A DNA stretch of 16,523 nt from Chloroflexota bacterium (GTDB lineage: Bacteria; Chloroflexota; Ktedonobacteria; Ktedonobacterales; Ktedonobacteraceae), in contig VBHI01000063.1 of NCBI GenBank assembly GCA_005881495.1, positions 1 to 16,523 on the forward strand, in the 5' to 3' direction. The notes below the pieces were generated by a model. The model ran no database searches, was not told where the DNA came from, and worked only from the letters and a program-made list of their open reading frames with translations. Position numbers and translations under genes: made by a program. Each line of letters opens with the position of its first letter. The stretch's first letter is position 1. Positions 1 through 6,549 of this stretch are shown in pieces.

Positions 1-1
1 T

Positions 2-316
2 GATCTCGTCTTCGATACAGTTGGTGGTGACACCTTGGAGCGATCCTGGCAGGTGGTGAAACCAGGAGGGGTGCTTGTCTCCGTTGTCAGCCCACGACCC
101 TCTTTTGAAGAGGCGAAGGCACATAGGGTGCGCCCGGTCTGGTTTGTGGTCGAACCTAACCGGGAGCAGTTGATCCAGATTGGCGCATTGATTGATGCGG
201 GACAAGTTCGACCGATCATCGAGACAGTGCTGCCCCTTTCCCAGGCGAGCCAGGCGTACGAACAAGGAGCGAGAGGGCACACACGAGGCAAGATTGTCCT
301 GCGTGTGGTGGACTAA
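2..316 (+). CDS. MDR-family zinc-binding dehydrogenase / quinone oxidoreductase, C-terminal part
   Basis: Only the last ~104 codons are in the window; the frame is open from base 2 to the TAA at 314-316. The translation begins DLVFDTVGGDTLERSW and continues with a KPGGVLVSVVS segment, the end of the NAD(P)-binding Rossmann fold in medium-chain dehydrogenases. It finishes with the family's C-terminal signature: an IxxLIDAGQVRPIIETVLPLSQ stretch, then AYEQGARGHTRGKIVLRV. Such proteins reduce quinones or enones, or oxidise alcohols, with NAD(P)H in the cytoplasm. Substrate and metal content cannot be told without the N-terminal catalytic domain. No clear terminator follows. The family call is firm; the exact enzyme is unknown. 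Confidence 0.85.
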   Translation, partial: DLVFDTVGGDTLERSWQVVKPGGVLVSVVSPRPSFEEAKAHRVRPVWFVVEPNREQLIQIGALIDAGQVRPIIETVLPLSQASQAYEQGARGHTRGKIVLRVVD

Positions 317-424
317 TGGTCCGCTCAAAGAAGAAACAGAACAGATGGAGATGAGCGAAGGCACATTCATCTCTAAGACTTTTACAGCCACCGAAGCCAG
401 AGCATACATGTCAAAGAGGAACAG

Positions 425-589
425 ATGTCATATATTGTGAAACCGCCGTGTGATGAGGCCGTGATTCAAGCTGCACCTGCCCATGGTTCAAAAGAATTGT
501 TTGTAGTTCACTCAGTACGCTCTTGCTCATCGAAGGCAAGAAGCAACCCATTGACAAGAAGTCATCGTAAACAATCGGAAGGGAAATGA
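425..589 (+). CDS. Possible small hypothetical protein (54 aa)
   Basis: An ATG at 425 follows a good Shine-Dalgarno (GAGG about 5 nt upstream) and opens a 54-codon frame ending TGA at 587-589, three bases before the next gene's start at 593. The product has three Cys and a basic, Ser-rich C-terminus. It resembles no family I recognise and has no membrane segment. Support is only the ribosome site and the tight spacing to the zinc-finger gene, so it may be a chance ORF in a 276-bp gap. The rest of the gap (317-424) shows nothing recognisable. Confidence 0.25.
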   Translation: MSYIVKPPCDEAVIQAAPAHGSKELFVVHSVRSCSSKARSNPLTRSHRKQSEGK

Positions 590-592
590 CCT

Positions 593-859
593 ATGGCTAC
601 ACAATGTACACATCTTGACCAGATACGACAAGTCACACCCAGTGCCAATGGGTGTGAGGATTGTCTAAAAACCGGAGATACGTGGGTACACCTGCGCCTC
701 TGTCTCGAATGCGGGCATGTTGGCTGCTGCGATTCTTCCAAGAACAAGCATGCCACCAAACACTTTCACACGACTCACCACCCAATTATCCAGTCGTTTC
801 AACCCGGAGAAGACTGGGGTTGGTGTTACATCGACCAGGTGATGCTCGAGTTTGCTTGA
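593..859 (+). CDS. UBP-type zinc finger protein (88 aa)
   Basis: A small cytoplasmic protein made almost entirely of a UBP-type (ubiquitin-hydrolase-like) zinc finger. The pattern is visible: C5-x-H7, C21-x2-C24, C37-x2-C40, C45/C46, then H53, H57 and H59, with the typical GCEDC and LCLECGHVGCCDSS blocks and a closing WGWCYID strand. In eukaryotes this fold binds the ubiquitin C-terminus; bacterial stand-alone copies are common and mostly of unknown role, so ligand and partner are not inferred. The ATG at 593 follows a purine-rich GGAAGGGAA stretch. It faces the acyl-CoA ligase genes convergently, with a weak hairpin between. Confidence 0.85.
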   Translation: MATQCTHLDQIRQVTPSANGCEDCLKTGDTWVHLRLCLECGHVGCCDSSKNKHATKHFHTTHHPIIQSFQPGEDWGWCYIDQVMLEFA

Positions 860-886
860 CCGAGGCTTGATCCATGTTGATATCAC

Positions 887-905
887 CTCTGGAGTTTTTC
901 CAGAG
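887..905. terminator. Weak hairpin between convergent genes
   Basis: CTCTGGA and TCCAGAG can pair as a 7-bp stem with a 5-nt loop (GTTTT). It lies between the stop of the zinc-finger gene and the 3' end of the opposing ligase gene, where a bidirectional terminator would be expected. No T-run follows on either strand, so efficient intrinsic termination is doubtful. Confidence 0.3.
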
Positions 906-932
906 TACTTACGGAGCTGGAGCCACGCCGGT

Positions 933-1178
933 TCACTTGAATAGCAGGCCCCTGACGACCTTTCCGACTGCGTTTTTCGGCAGCTCAGTGCGAAACTCGA
1001 TCTGGTGCGGCACCTTGTAGTCCTCCAGGCGCTCACGAGCATAGGCCAGTAACTCATCGGCAGTAACTCGTTGACCACGTTTGACGACAACAAAGGCCTT
1101 TATGAACGGAGCTGCCGGGGTACTGGTGGCTCCAGCAGTATCCTTTTCTGCTAGCTGCGGCATGCTCACAACGGCCAC
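933..1178 (-). pseudogene. Detached C-terminal subdomain of the acyl-CoA ligase
   Basis: This frame encodes the AMP-binding enzyme C-terminal lid: VAVVSMPQ, KAFVVVKRGQ, LEDYKVPHQIEF and the PKNAVGK motif with the catalytic lysine (K73 from the GTG). It is the continuation of the upstream ligase but lies in a different frame, offset from it at 1166-1180. The first in-frame start is a GTG in the middle of the domain with no ribosome site, so it is unlikely to be translated alone. The part that normally joins the DRK hinge to this point, about 25 residues, is absent. I read it as the 3' remnant of a broken gene. Confidence 0.8.
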
Positions 1179-3457
1179 CTGGTCAGATTCTGTTTGCGAT
1201 CAATGATTGTGAAGAAGCCATCCTCGTCCATCTGCGCCACATCGCCTGTACGCAGCCACCCGTCGCATAGTCCCAGGGCCGTCTCTTCTGGCATCTGCCA
1301 GTAGCCCTGCATGACCTGTGGCCCACGAATCAGCAGTTCTCCCACTCCTCCTGGTGGGAGGGGTTCACCCGTCTCCAGGTCGACAATGCGTGCGTTCGTG
1401 CTGGGTAAGGGAAGACCGATACTGCCAACGCCCCGTTCGCTTTTGTAGGGATTGGCGTGGGTCAGGGGAGAGGCTTCCGTCAGGGCATACGCCTCGTTCA
1501 GGTGTCCGCGTGTCAGCTTCTCAAACGCCTCGTGCACCTCAACGGACAATGGAGCTGAGATGCTGATACAGATGCGAATGGCCGAGACGTCGTAGCTGCG
1601 CACGTTGGGATAGTTCGCCATCTCAAGAAGGAGACCCGGATAGCCGATGAGCATACTTGGCTGATAGCGCTTTATCGCTTCGAGGACCACATCTGTATGC
1701 GTTGTCGGTACCAATAGAAGTGAGCCGCCCAGGGCAATCGCCGCGTTCATTCCGGTAGTAATGCCGTAGATATGCGAGAGAGGGAACATCGAGAGGATTA
1801 CCTCGTGTCCCCGTGAGGCATCGGTCATCAAATGGCACAGCTGAACCACGTTGACCACGAGATTTCCATGCGAGAGCATGACTCCCTTGGGAAGACCGGT
1901 CATTCCTGACGTGTACTGGATGAGTGCCAGGTCATTCGAGGTTGTTCCGCTCTCAAGTGGCGTCGTTGGCTGCCGGCGCAACAAGTCCCCAAACGAGGAT
2001 ACACGAAATGGTGGCCGCTTGAAAAGAGAACGAGAAGCCTCTCTGGCGTCCTTGTCTCTTGCTAATAAAGGAGTATAAAGTGCTTCAGCCAGGGGATTCT
2101 CCTTGATGAGTTGTATTAGCAGTTCACGCTGGCGCGTGGGGAGATACTCACGGACATCGGTATAGATCACCTGCGTGATACTCGTGTCGGCACACACCCG
2201 TTCGGCGACATCTCGAAGGGACTTCAGGGTAAGCAAAACTCGCACTCCGGTGTCTCGAAGTTGGCGCTGAAGCTCCTCTTCTTGCAAAAGAGGATTGCCA
2301 AAAACAATGACCGCTCCAACCTTGAGCGCACCATAAAAGGCGATCACACACTGTGGTATGTTTGGCAGGACAATCGCAACACGATCACCCGTCTTGATAC
2401 CCAGGCCGCGCAGGGCATGAGCAAAGCGCGTACTCAAGCTATCGAGCTCACGGTAGCGTATCTGATGATCAAAGAAGAAGATGGCGGGACGACGCGGAAA
2501 AGCGGCGGCACTGGTGCTGAGCATCTCGTGGAGGAGCTGTTTCGGCTGTGGGACCAGGGCTGGTACATTGCTATCATAATGGTTGAGCCAGGGCATGTCG
2601 CTGTGCTGTGCAGCGAACGAAACCTTGCGGGCAATACGCTGGAAGATGTTTTGCTGTTTCTTTCCGGTACCTTTGATAGTCTTAGCATCCAGCTGTTGTT
2701 TCTCAATAAAGCGGTTGATGGCTCGATTGACAGCATCGGGCCGCTCGAGTTGCACGAGATGTGCTGAGACCGGAATATCAACCAGTTGTGCGCCAGGATT
2801 ACAGTGTAGTACATCTTCATATAGTTTGCGTCGGAAAACCCGGTCACGGTACCCTAGCACGACGAGTGTGGGAACGGCGAACGGTGGCATGTGCCAGGAA
2901 GACATGATACCATCATTAATCCCCTTGAGTGTCCGTTGTGAAGCAAAGAGCGCAACGCCCACTTTTTTTGCCGCGAAGCTAAAAAGTGGATCAGGAATGC
3001 GCAAGAGTCTGCCCAGAAGTGGGATCATGGTGAAGTGCGTGGTCACACCGATCAACACCAGGCTGCGTACCTTCTCAGGATGACGAACAACGTATTCAGT
3101 GGCAATGGCTCCTCCAAAAGAGTGTGCGATGAGATGGACAGGCTCCTGGACCTGTAAGGCGTCCAAGACCACCTCCAGATCATGGACAAAACTCTCCATC
3201 GTGTACGGGAGTCCGGTAGGATCTTCGCTTAATCCATGTCCACGTAGGTTGGGGGCAATGACATGCATACTCTGTCCAAAGAAGCGCAACTGGTAGAGCC
3301 ATTGCGAAACATTGCCACCAAAGCCATGCACGAAGAGGAGAGTCTGTGTGGCCCCCTCAGGATGGATATCGATCACGCTGATGCGCCGGAGACTCTGGGT
3401 ACCGCGTCTAGCAGGCACATAGACGGTGCGGCGGTAGAGCTCGATATCGAGTGCCAT
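1166..3457 (-). CDS. Alpha/beta-hydrolase - AMP-dependent acyl-CoA ligase fusion, truncated by frameshift
   Basis: A 763-aa, two-domain protein. Residues 1-~255 are an alpha/beta hydrolase: oxyanion-loop HGFGG (44-48), nucleophile elbow HSFGG with S113, acid D205 in LGYRDRV and H233 in SAHLVQLERP. A charged linker (~255-290) leads to an ANL adenylating domain (~300-760): P-loop YTSGMTGLPKG (515-525), NEAYALTE (654-661), the RTGD motif ending at D739 and hinge IDRK (752-755). The frame then runs into WPL-stop where the lid domain should begin; that domain lies out of frame at 933-1178. The intact protein would probably activate a fatty or aryl acid to acyl-AMP and acyl-CoA, with the hydrolase acting on a related ester or thioester; substrates are unknown. 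The ATG at 3457 has a good GGAGGT site. The hydrolase may still work; the ligase half-reaction depending on the lid should be lost. Most likely a pseudogene or a sequencing indel. Confidence 0.85.
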   Translation of the reverse strand: MALDIELYRRTVYVPARRGTQSLRRISVIDIHPEGATQTLLFVHGFGGNVSQWLYQLRFFGQSMHVIAPNLRGHGLSEDPTGLPYTMESFVHDLEVVLDALQVQEPVHLIAHSFGGAIATEYVVRHPEKVRSLVLIGVTTHFTMIPLLGRLLRIPDPLFSFAAKKVGVALFASQRTLKGINDGIMSSWHMPPFAVPTLVVLGYRDRVFRRKLYEDVLHCNPGAQLVDIPVSAHLVQLERPDAVNRAINRFIEKQQLDAKTIKGTGKKQQNIFQRIARKVSFAAQHSDMPWLNHYDSNVPALVPQPKQLLHEMLSTSAAAFPRRPAIFFFDHQIRYRELDSLSTRFAHALRGLGIKTGDRVAIVLPNIPQCVIAFYGALKVGAVIVFGNPLLQEEELQRQLRDTGVRVLLTLKSLRDVAERVCADTSITQVIYTDVREYLPTRQRELLIQLIKENPLAEALYTPLLARDKDAREASRSLFKRPPFRVSSFGDLLRRQPTTPLESGTTSNDLALIQYTSGMTGLPKGVMLSHGNLVVNVVQLCHLMTDASRGHEVILSMFPLSHIYGITTGMNAAIALGGSLLLVPTTHTDVVLEAIKRYQPSMLIGYPGLLLEMANYPNVRSYDVSAIRICISISAPLSVEVHEAFEKLTRGHLNEAYALTEASPLTHANPYKSERGVGSIGLPLPSTNARIVDLETGEPLPPGGVGELLIRGPQVMQGYWQMPEETALGLCDGWLRTGDVAQMDEDGFFTIIDRKQNLTRWPL

Positions 3458-3628
3458 AAGGTACCTCCATTAGGGAAACGTACCGTTATTTTTTGTGCTG
3501 CTGCTTGCGGTAGTCAAGCCAAAAAGACTGAGAACATTTTTAGCAGCTAGAAAAATTTTACCATGTACCAATGGGAAATGGCTACACCCGCACCAGCACC
3601 TTCAACACGCCCCTCCAAGCCCCCCCAA

Positions 3629-3746
3629 GGTTGACCGCAAGGGTCAACCCTACTATATCCGACCTCCCTTCCTCCGACCTCCCATCAACCCCGCGCGATG
3701 CGCAGCATCGTAACGGGTATAGTAGGGTTGACCCTTGCGGTCAACC
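3629..3746. repeat. Nested palindromic element (MITE/REP-like)
   Basis: Two 29-bp arms, 3629-3657 and 3718-3746, are perfect inverted repeats. Pairing continues inward, with a G-T wobble, to about 3661/3714. Each arm is itself a perfect hairpin (GGTTGACC, 5-nt loop, GGTCAACC). The interior holds a third small hairpin, CGATGC-GCA-GCATCG (3697-3711), and a direct GACCTCCC repeat. There is no ORF inside, no obvious target duplication and no T-tract. It resembles a REP/BIME-type or miniature mobile element; element identity is inferred. It occupies the gap between the divergent ligase and sigma genes (3458-3958), otherwise without a recognisable gene. Confidence 0.75.
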
Positions 3747-3784
3747 TGATCGGGCGGTGGGATCATCCTGATCAGGCGGTAGGA
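3745..3784. repeat. Short imperfect tandem repeat beside the palindrome
   Basis: CCTGATCGGGCGGTGGGA (from 3745) is repeated as CCTGATCAGGCGGTAGGA (from 3767): 18 bp with two differences and a 22-bp period. It abuts the right arm of the nested palindrome and may belong to the same element. Confidence 0.6.
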
Positions 3785-3807
3785 ACTCTTAAAAAAGTAC
3801 CTCCCCC

Positions 3808-3836
3808 TTGCTACTTAGCCAACACCATGATACACT
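3808..3836 (+). promoter_or_regulatory. Candidate sigma-70-type promoter for the sigma/anti-sigma operon
   Basis: TTGCTA (3808-3813), a 17-bp spacer and TACACT (3831-3836) precede the sigma gene by about 120 bp. The match is moderate. An ECF-type autoregulatory promoter was looked for and not recognised. Confidence 0.3.
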
Positions 3837-3958
3837 TTATACAGAACAGTAATTACAACTTTGAAAGAAACCGTTCGTAATTAGTCATATATAACCTATT
3901 TTCTGTTTTTCTTACTTACACGTACTCATCGAATGAATTAAATAGAAACGAACGAGCG

Positions 3959-4756
3959 GTGATAAACATGGAATCGACGCTATCAGCTTCAAGTACAATG
4001 GGCGCTATCGGCTCAATTGCCCAGCCAGCGCGCAAAACACGCCGCAGAAATGCCACCGGCGCTCTGAGCAGCTCGCAGAGTACTTCAAGCACAGAGCGAT
4101 CTCTTACTAGCCAAACAATAGTGGGGGCAGAACGTACGTCTAGAGTCTATGCGCGAGAGGCTATCTTGGAGGCGATGAGTGATATTGCGCTTGTCGAGCT
4201 TGTTCTTGCCGATGACCAGGACGCCTTCACGGTGCTCGTCGAGCGATATAAAGATGCTGTGCAAAATCTTGCCTACCGTATGCTGAGTAACACTGCGGAA
4301 GCAGAAGATGTGACGCAGGAAACATTTGTCCGAGCTTATACACAGCTTGCTACTTATAAACCTGCGCATAAATTCAGCACATGGTTGCTTTCCATTGCTT
4401 CTCACCTGGCAATTGACCAGCTGAGAAGGCGCCGCTTTCTGGCGCTGCCACTCGAAGATGTTCCTTTCCTTGAATGGATTGTCGATTCCGGCGCCAGCCC
4501 CGAGCAATCCACCCTCCAGGGTGAGCAACAGGACGAGATCCAGGTCTATTTGCAACGATTGCCGGGCAAGTATCGTGCAGTTATTGTGCTACGATACTGG
4601 TATGACTTCTCCTACGAAGAGATAGCCAGGACACTCAATCTGACGCCTCCCCTGGTCAAAGCTCGTTTACATCGTGCTCGCGAGTTGCTGGCTCGCTACA
4701 TGAATCAAATTTCATCCAACGAGGAGGAGCAAACAGATGCGCTGCAGCGAAGCTAA
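3959..4756 (+). CDS. ECF-type RNA polymerase sigma factor
   Basis: A sigma-70-family regulator of the extracytoplasmic-function type. Region 2 spans about residues 75-160: LVERYKDAVQNLAYRML, then AEAEDVTQETFVRAY and the -10-recognising FSTWLLSIASHLAIDQLRRRR. Region 4 is about 190-248: LPGKYRAVIVLRYWYDFSYEEIA, then the helix-turn-helix LTPPLVKARLHRAREL. Regions 1 and 3 are absent, as expected for ECF factors. The first ~70 residues are an unusual Ser/Thr/Arg-rich, probably disordered extension. The frame opens with GTG at 3959; ATG at 3968 is in frame and neither has a convincing Shine-Dalgarno, so the start is uncertain. An internal Met at residue 73 lies next to a GGAGG. The stop overlaps the next gene by 20 bp, so the anti-sigma factor is translationally coupled and is the likely regulator. 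Confidence 0.92.
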   Translation: MINMESTLSASSTMGAIGSIAQPARKTRRRNATGALSSSQSTSSTERSLTSQTIVGAERTSRVYAREAILEAMSDIALVELVLADDQDAFTVLVERYKDAVQNLAYRMLSNTAEAEDVTQETFVRAYTQLATYKPAHKFSTWLLSIASHLAIDQLRRRRFLALPLEDVPFLEWIVDSGASPEQSTLQGEQQDEIQVYLQRLPGKYRAVIVLRYWYDFSYEEIARTLNLTPPLVKARLHRARELLARYMNQISSNEEEQTDALQRS

Positions 4757-5297
4757 ACAAGCACTAGCAGCTCAGCGTGATGGCGAACTAGCGCAGTCAG
4801 ATATCACCGCGCTTCAGGATCATCTCAGGCAGTGCCCGGCCTGTCGTGCTCACGAGCGGAGTCTAAGAAGTCTCAATACACTGCTTTTGTCTCCGTCCCC
4901 GCGCTCGTCCTCCAGCATCTCGACGGATCGCATTTTGCTGGCAGTAGAGAACCAGAAACGGATTTCACGGCAGCTTCAAGACATTCAGACGCAACAGCGA
5001 TCACGCATCGCACGCCTGCGCGTTGTCGGTCTACCTTTAGCCGCAATTGCCTTTCTTGCGCTAGGAAGCATCCCTCTACTGGTACTCGCTCTGACCATTA
5101 TTCAACCTGATCTGTTGGTGAATACACTCTCATTTCTCGGTGATCTCGTTTCTGTGCTGGTCATCCTCGCACAATACGTACAAACAGCGCTGATACTCGT
5201 CACACGTGATAACAGGCTTCTGCTCGTTGTGGCTTTCGTCTTAGTGGTAATGATGGGGATGTGGCTTCGCTTGATGCGCCATCCACAAGAGGCGTAG
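4737..5297 (+). CDS. Membrane anti-sigma factor with zf-HC2 domain
   Basis: A 186-aa protein whose N-terminus carries the zinc-binding anti-sigma motif: C3 and then H29-x3-C33-x2-C36 in LQDHLRQCPACRAH. This domain binds and silences the partner ECF factor encoded just upstream. A polar segment with a coiled-coil tendency (~60-92) leads to three hydrophobic stretches at about 97-122, 127-155 and 160-178, so it sits in the cytoplasmic membrane with the zinc domain inside the cell. The ATG at 4737 is preceded by a strong GAGGAGGAG site lying inside the 3' end of the sigma gene. Release is presumably by a membrane signal or proteolysis; the signal is unknown. Confidence 0.88.
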   Translation: MRCSEAKQALAAQRDGELAQSDITALQDHLRQCPACRAHERSLRSLNTLLLSPSPRSSSSISTDRILLAVENQKRISRQLQDIQTQQRSRIARLRVVGLPLAAIAFLALGSIPLLVLALTIIQPDLLVNTLSFLGDLVSVLVILAQYVQTALILVTRDNRLLLVVAFVLVVMMGMWLRLMRHPQEA

Positions 5298-5365
5298 CTT
5301 GCGAAGGTCATGGTCATTGGGAGAATCGACCGATCAAACCGTTGACCATGATAGGGAGTTCCAAT

Positions 5366-6346
5366 ATGCGACACGTCAGATGTAGACAATGGGTAATGCT
5401 TGCTCTCAGCGGACTTTTGATGCTGATAGCATTTTTCCTGGGCGGGGGCAGGGAACTTATCGTAGGGATGATACCTACAGTATCCGCTGCTAATGGTAAT
5501 GTAGCTCGTCCGGACAGCGACTGCACCCTTGAACATCATGGTCCATCATTTGGCGGTGCTGTTGTTGTCGATACAAATGAGGTCGAGTGCGGCAATCTAA
5601 TCACTTTTGGAGGAACGGTCGCCATCAACGGAGTGGTCAAAGGTAACCTCACGGCCTTCAATAGCGATATCGTTATTGCGGGAAATGTCTATGGGAATAT
5701 TGATCTGTACGGTGGCAACGTCATTTTACAGAGCGGTTCCTACGTTCATGGCGATATACATCTCTATGGTGGTCATTTCACGCATGGGCCTGGCACCAGG
5801 CTCGACGGCTCGGTGATTGACCGCACCGGGAGTATAGACTGGCTGATCAATACCGAAGGCGGCTTTCGGTTTTCTTTCTGGTCTCTGGTGCTTTGGGTGG
5901 CAATCGGCATATTGCTCACCTCTTTCTTTCCAGAGCATGTAATGTTCGTTCGTACAACCGTAGTGCATAAGGCAAGAAGAAGTCTTGTCATTGGATTGCT
6001 CAGTATCTTACTCGCGCCACCGCTACTCATCGTACTGGTGGCACTCGTTTTATCTATTCCATTAGCAATAATAATAGGATTAGTTCTCTTAGTAGCCTGG
6101 GGATTGGGTACGGTAGCAGTTGGTTGGCTTGTCGGCGAATATGTCTTGCGCAAGATAGCGCCACAACACAATACACGCCTGTTACAAATAGTGGTAGGAC
6201 TGACGGTGTTGGTACTGGCAGGATCTCTCCCCTATATCGGCTGGCTCATCAGTATGGGAGCAGGGTTGCTAGGGCTTGGAGCCGTTTTCTTAAGTCGCTT
6301 TGGAACACGGTTATACAGCCAGCCTAAACAACCACTAACACTTTAA
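5366..6346 (+). CDS. Bactofilin-like polymer-forming domain membrane protein
   Basis: The start is placed at ATG 5366, with AGGGAG seven bases upstream and a basic-then-hydrophobic signal (residues 1-27); an in-frame ORF extends up to 5261 but has no better start. Residues ~60-150 form a right-handed beta-helix-like run of short Gly/Val/Ile repeats (GGAVVVD, FGGTVAINGVVKGNL, IVIAGNVYGNIDLYGG, YVHGDIHLYGG), as in bactofilins and polymer-forming cytoskeletal proteins. After a Trp-rich linker come several membrane segments, about 170-188, 205-252, 272-290 and 293-311, 326 aa in all. The beta-helix would lie outside the membrane if the signal is an anchor. It follows the anti-sigma gene by 68 bp and is probably in the same operon, suggesting an envelope-stress function; that role is inferred. 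Confidence 0.75.
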   Translation: MRHVRCRQWVMLALSGLLMLIAFFLGGGRELIVGMIPTVSAANGNVARPDSDCTLEHHGPSFGGAVVVDTNEVECGNLITFGGTVAINGVVKGNLTAFNSDIVIAGNVYGNIDLYGGNVILQSGSYVHGDIHLYGGHFTHGPGTRLDGSVIDRTGSIDWLINTEGGFRFSFWSLVLWVAIGILLTSFFPEHVMFVRTTVVHKARRSLVIGLLSILLAPPLLIVLVALVLSIPLAIIIGLVLLVAWGLGTVAVGWLVGEYVLRKIAPQHNTRLLQIVVGLTVLVLAGSLPYIGWLISMGAGLLGLGAVFLSRFGTRLYSQPKQPLTL

Positions 6347-6413
6347 AATTCGCCTATTCATACTTCGCACAGAGGTCTGGCTTCTTGTGTATGCATTCGG
6401 CAATCGGAAAGTA

Positions 6414-6435
6414 GGGACCCGATTTATCGCGTCCC
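6414..6435 (+). terminator. Hairpin downstream of the bactofilin-like gene
   Basis: GGGAC and GTCCC pair around an inner CGA-TTTA-TCG stem, with one C-C mismatch. It lies 68 bp after the TAA at 6346 and could end the sigma operon transcript. It is followed by a G-rich tract rather than T residues, so it is not a canonical intrinsic terminator. Confidence 0.3.
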
Positions 6436-6439
6436 GCGT

Positions 6440-6470
6440 GGGGTGGGGTGGGGCAAACAGTTGCACTGGG
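6440..6470 (+). other. G-rich tract, possible G-quadruplex
   Basis: Three GGGG runs separated by single T residues (6440-6453) are followed 14 nt later by GGG (6468-6470). On the + strand this could form a G-quadruplex in the leader of the RNA methyltransferase gene, whose ATG is at 6550. Nothing else is recognisable in 6347-6549. Confidence 0.35.
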
Positions 6471-6549
6471 AATTGCTACAAAAATACGTTGGAAAGATGT
6501 GACGGACACCAACGACTTTCAAAATCATCAGGTGGCCGCAGAGGGAAAC

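Noticed and set aside
192..440. 82-codon + strand ORF overlapping the dehydrogenase end
   Set aside because: It is a shadow frame over the conserved dehydrogenase C-terminus, with no ribosome site and no family resemblance.
665..1093. 142-codon minus-strand ORF
   Set aside because: It lies antisense to the UBP zinc-finger gene and out of frame with the ligase lid domain, both of which have clear family motifs.
1166..3457. OleBC-type olefin synthesis fusion
   Set aside because: The hydrolase elbow has Ser (HSFGG) rather than the Asp expected of OleB, and no oleA or oleD is nearby.
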